This document shows positions 55,602 to 64,000 of a stretch of DNA of 64,000 nt, piece after piece. How positions within the stretch are numbered: the stretch's first letter is position 1; each line of letters begins with the position of its first letter. The translations under genes were made by a program, and so were the position numbers. The stretch spans positions 3,422,408-3,486,407 of the forward strand of contig FJOG01000002.1 in assembly GCA_900073065.1 (NCBI GenBank). Reading direction: 5' to 3'. Origin of the DNA: Phialocephala subalpina (Eukaryota > Ascomycota > Leotiomycetes > Helotiales > Mollisiaceae). The notes under the pieces were generated by a model. It saw nothing but the letters and a program-made list of their open reading frames with translations, made no database searches and had not been told where the DNA came from.

Positions 55602-56279
55602 TTTTGATGAAGTTGAGGAGAAATAGAATTGAGAGGAAGGAAATGAGAAGGGGGATGATATATATAGAGAGGGATATGTGTGAAGATGGGTACCTGATAT
55701 GACGAGGAGTCGGAGTAAGAACCGGAAGGCAGGCTCCGGTTTCAACTCCGAATCCGAAGCGGCAGGAATTATAACTTACAGGACTCGAGAACGTCAAAGC
55801 TGGCGATCCTTGAAAGGCCATACATTCTGGAGTATTGTGCGGCGTCGATTCCGTCTCGGTTGAGTCTGCCTCCAGATCATGACTCTCAAGAGTTGAGGAG
55901 TGAAGCGTTGATGTCGGTGTCGCATTGAAGGGCTGCGACCTAACCTTAGACCTATTATTGTAGACTAGCCTATCTGCCCCGCCACTCGAGACTTCTCGTC
56001 CTCAAGAGAAGCTTTGCCTTACACAAATCAATACATGTTCATGCTTCCGTGTCATACCTTCACAGTAATGACGCTGTGGGAATCTCGGAAGCTTCAGCTT
56101 CATCTCGTGTCGGGTCCCCAAGTCAGTGTGGACCACGACCGATTGTTTGCCACGCACACAAGGTACGTTCCTATCTCTTACCCCCAGATTTGCTGGAGGT
56201 AGCATGGTGAATGCCGGGCATCGGTTCTCATTGCCTGGGATCATAATTGAGGGTAGCATCCACCCAGGCTGGAGCTCCA
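55602..56279. other. Gap: monooxygenase promoter and flank
   Basis: No supported gene. A TATATATAGAGAGGGATATGTG segment lies 60-80 bp before the monooxygenase ATG on its template side and is a plausible TATA region. Short open frames are compositional. Confidence 0.35.
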
Positions 56280-56699
56280 CTATCTCCCGTCTCTTCTCGC
56301 GCCTTTTCCGCTGTCCTCTCCCTTCTTGTTGCCACTCATTCCTCCACCATTTCCTCCGCTTCCACCTCCACCCTTACCTCCGCCCTGATACAGCTTATCT
56401 ACCTGTTCTCTCATCTTGGCCTCCCGGATCCAAGACTTCATATCAATAGGAGGCAGAAAGGACTCCAACTGATATCTCTCACCAACAAAACTCGCATTCC
56501 CAACATCCACTCCATCCCTAACGACCAGCACATCTCCGGGCTGACCATGGATCACGTTGGTATGTCCATTCGCAACCAATAGCGGAATTTGGATCTGTCC
56601 CCGTGTGAACTGTCCAACGAGCGTTACGGCACTCCATGGACTCCCATGTGTCGTTGCCAGATCTTCAGGCACGAGTGAGAGATTGACAGATAGCTTCAT
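56280..56699 (-). CDS. Hypothetical protein, 139 aa, downstream half of an in-frame ORF pair
   Basis: The protein-like part MKLSVNLSLVPEDLATTHGS, then WSAVTLVGQFTRGQIQIPLL and GQPGDVLVVRDGVDVGNASF, reads like a beta-rich domain. LPPIDMKSWIREAKMREQVD is an amphipathic helix, and the end is Gly-rich then basic. It lies exactly in frame with the ORF upstream (56715-57176), with a TAG and four codons between. It may therefore be the second part of one gene. No family recognised. Confidence 0.35.
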   Translation of the reverse strand: MKLSVNLSLVPEDLATTHGSPWSAVTLVGQFTRGQIQIPLLVANGHTNVIHGQPGDVLVVRDGVDVGNASFVGERYQLESFLPPIDMKSWIREAKMREQVDKLYQGGGKGGGGSGGNGGGMSGNKKGEDSGKGARRDGR

Positions 56700-56714
56700 C
56701 GTCAGGAAGCAGTT

Positions 56715-57176
56715 CTAATCCCTAGCCCGAGTACGATTGTGGATGATGGTCCCGGCATTTGCGGGGTCATTGGCGAGATCCCGCAGGTACTGTTTTGCAG
56801 CAGCATGTGCTTCTGGTTGGAAGGCCGCGAAGCATACACCTAATGATGAGATGGCGTTTTGCACGACGTCCATGAGTTGTTGGCATACAGGCCAGTGTGG
56901 ACTTCCTGGTCGAAACGTGGGAGTGTGCTGGCAGAAGGGGAGGATGATGCTTCCGGTGTCTGGAGTCATGGTGTATGTTGCGCTGGAGGTGTTGGCGGGC
57001 TGGAGATTATTCGGATGCGGTGTGAGCAGGCTCGAGATGCCGCTTTGGAGAAGGTGCGGATTGCGGCGAGGCACATTTCGTCGACGAGGTGCAAATGGTG
57101 GGCGGCAGTTCCGCGGTAGAGCCGCTGAGGCAGCAGTCGCTGTATAGCATGGTGTCAGGCACCTGGAAACTTGCAC
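56715..57176 (-). CDS. Hypothetical protein, 153 aa, upstream half of an in-frame ORF pair
   Basis: A proline/arginine-rich N-half (RNCRPPFAPRRRNVPRRNPH) may be leader. The C-half is better: TYTMTPDTGSIILPFCQHTP, then WPVCQQLMDVVQNAISSLGV and AFQPEAHAAAKQYLRDLAND, ending TIIHNRTRARD-stop. A start at the internal MTPDTGSIILPF is plausible. The next ORF continues in the same frame after the stop. No domain recognised. Confidence 0.3.
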   Translation of the reverse strand: MQVSRCLTPCYTATAASAALPRNCRPPFAPRRRNVPRRNPHLLQSGISSLLTPHPNNLQPANTSSATYTMTPDTGSIILPFCQHTPTFRPGSPHWPVCQQLMDVVQNAISSLGVCFAAFQPEAHAAAKQYLRDLANDPANAGTIIHNRTRARD

Positions 57177-57927
57177 CTACTCCCATGATTGCAGGTGGAA
57201 ATTATTTTTTGCTTGTGGATTCTGAGTTGAGTTACGGTGGAGAGTTGAGGTATATGTTGGTTTGTGGAAAGGAAGCCTCCCTAGATGTAAAGAACAACGA
57301 GATGGGGCCATTGCAGACTGCTCTAAAGAATGTTCAAGTGTTTCTTAATTCAAAGCAGATGGTACACCACGAGCACTTCCATGCATACAGATCAACATAG
57401 CCTAATGCAGCCAGCACAAGTATCAAAGAGTGGTAACATTCAATAATGAGATAAAGTAGAATAAGGACGTCTAACAATCCAATAAAGACATAGTCCATGT
57501 ATCAAAACAGAAACTCCAAAGATGCAAAAGCCGATACAGGGCAGGAAAGTAGGCTCAGATCAACCCTGCATTTGCCCCTCTATCTGCGGGAACAGACAGT
57601 GAATTGTATCTCGATCGTAGCGCACGTATATCTCAAATCTGAAGTAAAATGAAGAATAGAATTTAGAGACACTGAAAGGAACTGATTTTGGACTTGCGTA
57701 CTATCCGTTACATCAATATGTTTCGGAGAAGAAGGGAAGATGCTGGGAAATTTGGAAGGTGAGACCTAATCTCGCTAAATTTTTAGTGCAACAGGTGCAG
57801 GTGTCCTTCAGAAGGTCAACAACGCTGGACCGCTCTTTCTCATCCTCTTCCCCATAAAAACTTGCGTTGAAGATCCTAGAATTCTTTGCTTTGATTAAAA
57901 ATTCTGCTTCTAGATGTCCGAACCCCA
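57177..57927. other. Gap without a supported gene
   Basis: Between the ORF pair and the zinc-finger gene's 3' end. Moderately AT-rich, with only short open frames. Nothing else is seen. Confidence 0.3.
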
Positions 57928-58661
57928 TCAAGTGATAACTCCTGCATATCTTTCATCCCAAGCTGCATTCTCCTTTGAGTCCACAACGATCGTCTCGTCG
58001 CAATCCTCAGATCCATCCGACTCAGACCCTGCTCCCAGTGGAATCTCTCTGATCTCTGCTTCGGCAACAGCCTTGCTGGTTTCGCTCACAACAGCAGGTG
58101 TCTTTCGCGCTCTTGAAATACATGGAGGCAATACTGCAAGCCACTTCTCCCCTTCTAAGACCGCTGTCGGCGGCATCGCGATGTTCTTCTGCAGCGCACC
58201 AACAGTTTCACGACTCAATTTATGCTCATCTTGGAGGTGCTTTTGCCAATGATCTTTCCGCTTGAAACCTTTGCCCCAATCTTCACCTCCCAAGATCTCG
58301 CCGTCTTTCAGTGGTCCCATTGAGTCTCGGCAGCATTCATATGGACAGAAATACTTGATAGTGAGTTTGTGCTTGCTGTTGAAATGTCGCTCGAGATCTT
58401 TGGGAGATGGGAAACCGCGGCTGCAGTGACTGCACTTCGAGGAACGAGTATGGTTCTTCTCGTGCCGGCTGGGCATGGTGTCAGTTAATGGTCAAGTCAA
58501 GGAGTTGTGAGTACAGACCGGAGATCACATTGACGAGCGAATGTTTTGTTGCATACTTTGTTGCCGTTGCTGAAAGTACAACTGAGAGAGAACATCTGGG
58601 GATTTTGTTCTGTTGGGAAAGACTTTGCCCAGTGGACATTGAGGGTTCTTGTAGGAGCCAT
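57928..58661 (-). CDS. C2H2 zinc-finger protein, 227 aa, 2 exons
   Basis: Exons 58519-58661 and 57928-58468 (228 codons) join CTCCG/CCGG to give QCDLRRHEKNHTR. Three fingers are visible. The first is split by the intron (LSCTFSNGNKVCNKTFARQC then DLRRHEKNH). The second is CSHCSRGFPSPKDLERHFNS-KH. The third is long-looped: FCPYECC..., then GEDWGKGFKRKDHWQKHLQD-EH. The tail is acidic (GAGSESDGSEDCDETIVVDS). Probably a nuclear DNA-binding protein. The intron begins GTCTGT, a weak donor, but the join preserves a finger. Finger layout matches the divergent neighbour at 59097. Function unknown. Confidence 0.8.
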
Positions 58662-59096
58662 TGAGATACTGCAAATGATCTGGCGCCAGTGGCTTCAAAC
58701 GCAATCAAGAAATTAAAATGAATCTTAATTCAATTGTCAACACAGAGCGTCTGTTTTACAACGAACAATGTTTCGAGATCATGAAGACAGTAGAGGGGTA
58801 ACCTAACACCCCCATGATGTAGCAGGCGCCTGGAACATGAGAGAGCCTTACGAGGAGCCTAATCTGCTTTGTTGGCCAGCTGAGGACGTCACAAAGTCCT
58901 CAGGCCACGCCTCGTGCATGAGGAAAGGGCGAAGCGAGAAAAGCAACATTGCCGATTATATAGTCGTGGCCTTTCCCCCTCTCATTTTCCCTCTTTTCTG
59001 CACTTTCATCACCCAAATCGCCCATACTCGGCGTCGTCTTCACCTTCAAGTCTCAAGCCTCTTTGCAATACTCGAAGCTTATTCGCTGCAATCATC
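58662..59096. promoter_or_regulatory. Shared divergent promoter of the two zinc-finger genes
   Basis: 435 bp between start codons of the two related C2H2 genes. TTATATAG sits near 58958 on the plus side, about 140 bp before the 59097 ATG, followed by a CTTTCCCCCTCTC pyrimidine tract typical of fungal leaders. Confidence 0.45.
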
Positions 59097-60052
59097 ATGC
59101 AATCGCCCGCGCTATCGCCCTCCTCGCCCTCGCAAACGCCCTCCAAGGGTTCAGCTGGGACAGCCTCGAGCTCCGCCTCCTCATACTCCGCCTCGCTCTC
59201 TCCAGCGCATCACAACCACTCTCCAGTCAGCTCAATCGAAGTATCACCTGATGCTGTTCCAGATTGGTACAAGTGAGTTTTGATTTTTTTTGACTAAGCA
59301 AGTGAAGGCCTTTTGTCATCGGGTCACATGACACCCCTTACTCAACCTCGCCCTATCCCACCTCGACTGCCGGCGTCGATCCATTTGACCCAAGCTTCCT
59401 TGCCAACGATGGAGCCGGCTTGCTGTCCGATTTTCATATGCCTGCCCAGTTCCCTGCCCTCGCCATCGCCAACGGCGGCTACATGCCAGCTGCTCTGGCT
59501 CAATATAATACCCACACGGCCTTTTCCTGGATGAACGATGAAACTTTCAGCGATTACCAAATGGACGGGATCGCCGCTCCTTCAATGCCGACTCAATCCA
59601 ACCCGTCAACTAATGGGAGCCAATTCTCCAATGCTATGGGATATCCGTCCGGATTCGCAGGCAATGTTGTCCAGAATCTCCAATTTGCTACCAATCAAGA
59701 CTTTCCGGCTACGTTTCAGCTAATCCCCAACCGTGAGCACTTTCCACTCCCTCAAAAAGCATCATCATACTCACCGAAAACAGAACCACAAGCCATGCAA
59801 CCCGCTCCTCATGTTCAAGCGAATATCCAGAGCGCGTTCCGCAACCAGAAGCACCACTGCCTCTGGTCCGCCGGTTGCACAAAATCATTCGCTCGTTTCA
59901 GTGATTTGGAACGCCATTGGTACTCTGTCCATCTCGGACAGAAGCTCCACTGTACTTTCTTTGGCTGCTCTGATCAGCAGGGAAAGGGGTTCAGTCGTAT
60001 TGACAAGTTGAGGAAGCATCAGAAGGATAACCATGGTATTGTTTTGGTTTGA
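59097..60052 (+). CDS. C2H2 zinc-finger protein with Ser/Pro-rich N-terminus, 306 aa, 2 exons
   Basis: Exons 59097-59272 and 59308-60052 sum to 307 codons. The join needs an unusually short 35-nt intron (GTGAGT...CTAAG...GAAG). The N-terminus is Ser/Pro/Ala-rich (MQSPALSPSSPSQTPSKGSA), then SIEVSPDAVPDWYK. The central region is rich in N, Q, P and aromatics (possible activation region). The C-terminal double finger is HCLWSAGCTKSFARFSDLER-HWYSVH, then LHCTFFGCSDQQGKGFSRID-KLRKHQKDNH. The second finger has the same GKGFxRxD...KH...H long-loop form as the divergent neighbour. Likely a nuclear transcription factor; targets unknown. Confidence 0.75.
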
Positions 60053-60335
60053 GTAATTAGCTTGACGTGTCGTCTTTCTAGGATTTCTTTATTGTCAATT
60101 ATTTGAGTATTGATTTTTAGATTGTTCGTGGCAGTGAGTGAGTACGGCTGGACAGCAAGGTAGTCAGTTGATAGCAAAATTGAATCTCGTTTGCATCGAT
60201 ATCGAGTCTTGAGAAAGTGGCTGAAATAGATTATGTAATGCAATTTTGAGTCTTCAAACTTGAGCAGAAGGAGAACCGCCGGCATAGAAACTGGGAGTCG
60301 GCACTACGAATGATCAAATACTCTCAGTCTACATA

Positions 60336-60375
60336 TTGCTAAGACGCTAAACTAAACCTCTGCATATTCGCCAAC
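60336..60375 (+). repeat. 40-bp direct repeat, left copy
   Basis: TTGCTAAGACGCTAAACTAA onward to GCATATTCGCCAAC. The right copy is at 61806-61845 with one difference (G to A). The two flank 1.43 kb that contains the inverted-repeat element. Confidence 0.85.
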
Positions 60376-60554
60376 TGTTTCTCTATTTTTTATGCAAGAA
60401 TATATAATAATTTGTTTATCACATGGATTACATCCATTCATTGGGGCTCAGCTGATGCAAGAGACATAGTTCGATATGCATCGTGAAATTTTCGACCTCG
60501 TTAACTTTTTCGAGCATAAGTTCCGTGTTATGCTTAGAAACTTATCTCTGCGTA

Positions 60555-61683
60555 CGGAAGGGGGTTACAAGAAATCACCGATACCCCCCCTGTTTTTGCT
60601 ATTACTAAGACATTCAAATTAGGTATAATTTACATGCCGCCTTTATACTTTACTAATATGTTTAAGTACTCTTTCGGAATCTAACTTTCTTTAGCCTTTT
60701 TAAAAGAAAATTTATATATTTATTAATAATTTTTATAATAATTTTATTCTTTTAAATATTTTAAATTATTTTTTAAATTATTTTAAGAAATTAATTATTA
60801 TAAGGATTCCTTTATTAAAGCCTTTATTTTAATTTTATTATAAAAATTTTAATTTTTATATATATTTTTTATTATATATATTATTATTATTTTTTATTAT
60901 AAAATAATTATCGATATAAAATACTTTAATACTTTAAATATATTTCTTTTTATAAATATCCTTTAATAATTCTCTTAAAATTTGGTTTTTATATTTTTTT
61001 TATATAAACTTTTTTTTAATAAATAAAAATATTAATTTATTCTTAAAATTATATTTAATTATAATTACGTAATATAAAGATATTCGCTTATTTATAAATT
61101 TAAATTATATATAATTAAGTTTTTATTATTATTTTTTATATAAAATTTTAAAGCGTTAATATATATTCGATTAAATTATAATTTTATTATAATAAATTTT
61201 TTTACGTTAATATTTTTTCGATTAATTTTAATATATATAAAAAAAATATCATTTAAATTATATAATTTATAATCAAATATATAATAATAATATTTATACT
61301 AAATAAAAATAATTAAAATTATTTTATTAAAAATTATAATATTATTTACCAAATAAAATAATTATTTATTTATTTAATTATTTCTTTAATTTTTAAATTA
61401 AAAATATTTTTTTTTAATTTAAATTAAATTTACGACGTGAAAATAATTATATTTTTACTTTATAAAATACCAATATTATATATATTAAAAAGTTTTATAT
61501 TTTTTTCGTTTTATAATTCTAAAGATAATATAAATTATAATTAATAAATAAAGAAATAAAGATATAATTATAGTAAAATTAAAGATATATTTACTTCTAA
61601 TGGTAGAAGGTATTAGAATAGCGTAGCACTAAGTTTACCGCTTGATAGGAGGGGTGTCGGTGATTTCTTGCAACCCTTTTCCG
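60555..61683. mobile_element. RIP-degraded TIR element with TA target duplication (Tc1/mariner/pogo-like), 1129 bp
   Basis: The left end reads CGGAAGGGGGTTACAAGAAA then TCACCGATACCCCCC. The right end, on the opposite strand, reads CGGAAAAGGGTTGCAAGAAA then TCACCGACACCCCTCC, giving imperfect ~36-bp inverted repeats. Each end is flanked by TA (60553-60554 and 61684-61685), the target-site duplication of Tc1/mariner and pogo/Fot1 elements. The interior is almost pure A/T with no ORF, as expected after heavy RIP. At 1.13 kb it is shorter than complete Fot1-type elements (about 1.9 kb). It may be an internally deleted or non-autonomous copy. Family assignment is inference. Confidence 0.75.
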
Positions 61684-61805
61684 TACTTTGTAAAATCTCT
61701 TGCCGAGTTATCATCATCATTTACACTTCGTATTGACTCCGTTATTTTCTGGGTAGCGATAACTCTCACCTATATCCCTGCTTGTCCTAACACGTCAAAT
61801 GTTGC

Positions 61806-61845
61806 TTGCTAAGACACTAAACTAAACCTCTGCATATTCGCCAAC
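61806..61845 (+). repeat. 40-bp direct repeat, right copy
   Basis: TTGCTAAGACACTAAACTAA onward to GCATATTCGCCAAC. Matches 60336-60375 at 39 of 40 positions. Confidence 0.85.
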
Positions 61846-62099
61846 AGGTAGGTTATCTAATTGCCGATCACTCATTAAGAGGCTCAAGAATTGTGCATGA
61901 GCCTAAAACTCGGTGAGTTACCAAGCCACCCAAGATGGCATTTTGAGTGGCTGGGATGCGCGCATGGGCTCTCTCCCGCAGGACACAGACCATGCTGCAG
62001 CCTCTAACCCATTCCCACCCAATAGGGGGACTGAAGCGCCTCTCCACAGGAGAAAAAAGTGGCGGATTTTGGGACGCGAGAACACCAAAATCTAAGGTA

Positions 62100-62640
62100 C
62101 ACCAGGGGCTGCAGGAATTCGTATGACACCAAAACTAAAAATAATTAAAACTTTTATCCTATTAATGAAAAAATTTCAAATCTTCTTTTACTTTATTCTA
62201 TATATATAATTATGAGTTTAATATAAAGAGTTTTTGATTATATAATTTAATTTAATTTAATTGGCCGTCCGTCATCAGGACTAATGTGAACTTTTTCCGG
62301 GGGGGGGGGGGCACGTGAAAAGTGGGTTAAAGAGGGAATGAGCGATTTTCCCAAACTTCGACAAGGGTGCTAAATACGGCTGTTTAATTGGTTTATTGAA
62401 TGCCAAATACGGCTCTTTGATTGGTCTATTAAATGTCCCCTGCACGTGACTCTCAGTAGCCTCCGATCAAGAACACCAAAATTTTGCAATTAAATTATAC
62501 TCTAAGAATCAACGTAACCTTTAATATAAACTAGATAAGACTTATATATAAGTTGAAACTCAATTAAATATACTTATATTCCAAGTTTCAAGCTAAACTA
62601 TTAATCCGTTGTTGCGTTATTAATTAATAAGTAGTCGCGC
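62100..62640. other. Mixed AT-rich and repeat-remnant DNA, including a G13 run
   Basis: AT-rich segments 62130-62265 and 62480-62640 alternate with ordinary sequence. A homopolymer of 13 G lies at 62299-62311, immediately before GCACGTG. A second GCACGTG is at 62443. No ORF. Confidence 0.5.
62369..62434 (+). repeat. 33-bp tandem duplication, two diverged copies
   Basis: Copy 1 runs GCTAAATACGGCTGTTTAAT onward to GGTTTATTGAAT. Copy 2 runs GCCAAATACGGCTCTTTGAT onward to GGTCTATTAAAT. Most differences are C/T or G/A transitions, plus one G/C, consistent with RIP on an older duplication. Confidence 0.8.
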
Positions 62641-62689
62641 GCTGCAAAATCGCGATCGCAAAACCTCCTAAGTACGCCTTTGCCTAAGG

Positions 62690-63125
62690 CATTAAAGCCA
62701 CTAGACGCTGGAGCAGCTGGAACACCAAAGTGCTATTACCTGAGGCACTAAGGCCACCAGACGCTGGAATACTAAACGTTAAGCACTATACGCTGGAGCA
62801 CCATACGCTGGAGCACTAGAATGCTATTACTTAAGGCACTAAGGCCACTATTAGACGTTAGAACACCAAAATCCTACTCTCTTTATAACTCTACGGCTGC
62901 GTAGCTCTTAAGGGGGGTCCCAGGGGGTCTCCCCCTGGTATTTGGATCGATTACTACGTAGATATAAGCCGGGGGTCCCAGGGGTATCCCCTTGGAGTAT
63001 TTTGAGGTTTTGGAGGCTTTGGAGCTCGTCTGCCTAAGGCACTAAGGCCACTAGCCATCAGAAGCTGGAAAGGACACCAAAATCTTACTCTCTTTATAAC
63101 TCTTTAGCTACGCAGCTCTTAAAGG
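62690..63125 (+). repeat. GC-rich island with repeated CTAAGGCACTAAGGCCACTA and CTCTTTATAACTCT modules
   Basis: The core GGCACTAAGGCCAC (or GGCATTAAAGCCAC) occurs at about 62687, 62744, 62837 and 63038, often followed by TAGACGCTGGAGCACC-like text. The block AATCCTACTCTCTTTATAAC, then TCTACGGCTGCGTAGCTCTTAAGG (62869-62912), recurs as AATCTTACTCTCTTTATAAC, then TCTTTAGCTACGCAGCTCTTAAAG (63084-63123). Two GGGGGTCCCAGGGG / TCCCCCTGG hairpin-like segments lie at 62913-62939 and 62971-62995. No ORF. It looks like a non-LTR or repeat-array remnant within AT-rich DNA. Confidence 0.65.
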
Positions 63126-63300
63126 GGCCCTTAAGGGGTCTCCTAATAAAGTCGAAGACTTTGTAGCCCCCCGCAGGGGCGCCCCTGCGAGGCCTGCGGA
63201 GCAACATGCGCGTCGAGTGGAGGAAGAAAAGGGGCCGTCTGCTGGCTCGCTTGTCGAGCCAATCAGAGCGGGCGGACCCCTTTCTTTCGGAACGAGAGAA
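63126..63300. other. GC-rich, unRIPped island
   Basis: Contains CCCCGCAGGGGCGCCCCTGCGAGG (nested palindromes near 63170-63200) and a CpG-containing stretch to 63297, sharply bounded on the right by AT-rich DNA at about 63300. No ORF recognised. Confidence 0.4.
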
Positions 63301-64000
63301 GCATATTTTAAATTAAATATATAAATTAAAAATTTTAAAATTTTAAAATTTTAAAAATTAATATTAAATTAAATATTAAAATAAATAATAAAGTTTTTAA
63401 TTCAAATTAATATAATTATTTCTTAGTATTAAATAATTAAAAAATTAATTTTAAATATTATTTTTGGTTTTATAATATAATATTTTTAAATTTCGCTTAT
63501 AAAATAAAAATTATATTATAAGTAAAAAATACCAAATATTTAATATTATAACGAAAAATATTATTTAAAACGGGCTTTCTAAATATATTATATTTATTAT
63601 TAATTATATTTATTTCGATTAAAAAAATTTCTTATTTTCTTTAATATTTAATTTTATATTAATTTTTAAAACTTAAAAAAATTATATATAATTCTTCTAA
63701 TAAATATACTTATATAATCAAGTTTCTTTTATATAAGAATTATATTTATATTTATAAAAGCCCAAATATAAAATTTTAAATATTTTTATTAATAAATTAT
63801 TAAATATTAATTAAATATATTTTGGTATTATACGAATTCTTATAATTCTTAATAATATTTAATATTTTATTTCTCGATATTCCACGCACTAAAATATATT
63901 CCCTTTTTAATAATATTATAAAAATAATTAATATATATATATATGAAAAACTTTTATAAGATTTATTAATCGCATATTAATATTATTATAAATTTATCGA
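63301..64000. other. Extremely AT-rich, RIP-like DNA to the window edge
   Basis: Nearly free of G and C for 700 bp, with direct AAATTTTAAAATTTTAAAAT-type repeats at 63328-63360. No coding potential. Same texture as the interior of the TIR element, consistent with an old transposon mutated by RIP or an AT-rich heterochromatic block. Mitochondrial-origin DNA was considered, but no mitochondrial gene is visible. Confidence 0.65.

Noticed and set aside
60600..61640. AT-rich block considered as mitochondrial DNA inserted in the nucleus
   Set aside because: No mitochondrial gene, tRNA or rRNA segment visible; the bounding inverted repeats with TA flanks explain it better.
61913..62095. 60-codon ORF between repeats
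   Set aside because: Short, in transposon-remnant DNA, no known domain; likely chance.
1..64000. CRISPR arrays, bacterial-type operons, phage genes
   Set aside because: Intron-rich fungal genes throughout; no evenly spaced identical repeats with unique spacers.

Overview
The window is a stretch of nuclear chromosome from a filamentous ascomycete (Pezizomycotina). The genes carry short GT-AG introns. The set includes a DSGL-ended laccase, an AcuK/ERT1-type regulator, a filamentous-type RAP1, an MTR-type amino-acid permease and a CBM1-GH5 cellulase. GC-balanced gene blocks give way at the right end to extremely AT-rich DNA typical of repeat-induced point mutation (RIP). A Leotiomycetes-like fungus is my guess. 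The ORF content shows the division and subphylum, not the species.

Layout. 1-2.2 kb: decayed or weak minus-strand coding traces. 2.4-5.9 kb: amidase and AlkB-type dioxygenase, both minus. 6.4-7.5 kb: CDK1 (plus), divergent from AlkB. 8.2-10.6 kb: a 55-aa membrane microprotein, a cysteine-rich candidate secreted protein and riboflavin kinase, all minus. 11.4-13.7 kb: AcuK/ERT1 gluconeogenesis activator. 16.0-18.4 kb: MFS exporter. 18.4-26.4 kb: 8 kb without an intact recognisable gene, holding three diverged tandem copies of a ~650 bp unit and a frameshifted MFS relic. 26.4-28.0 kb: amino-acid permease. 29.9-31.8 kb: ferric reductase. 31.9-36.6 kb: gene-poor, with a small tandem repeat.

36.6-39.0 kb: laccase. 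39.3-42.7 kb: four small proteins, three with mitochondrial-type N-termini. 42.8-47.4 kb: divergent SWF1 palmitoyltransferase and RAP1 telomere protein. 48.3-50.2 kb: a flavoprotein/F-box-like/ankyrin-like fusion. 51.9-53.5 kb: GH5 cellulase. 53.9-55.6 kb: FAD monooxygenase. 57.9-60.1 kb: a divergent pair of related C2H2 zinc-finger genes. 60.3-64.0 kb: transposon graveyard with a 1.13 kb terminal-inverted-repeat element flanked by TA, a 40 bp direct repeat, GC-rich repeated islands and AT-rich RIP-like DNA.

There is no obvious gene cluster for one pathway. Core functions (cell cycle, flavin synthesis, telomere, protein lipidation, carbon control) are mixed with saprotroph functions (laccase, cellulase, iron reduction, amidase, aromatic hydroxylation). 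Multi-exon models were assembled by hand from splice sites and reading frame. For every multi-exon gene the summed exon length is a multiple of three, which supports the models.
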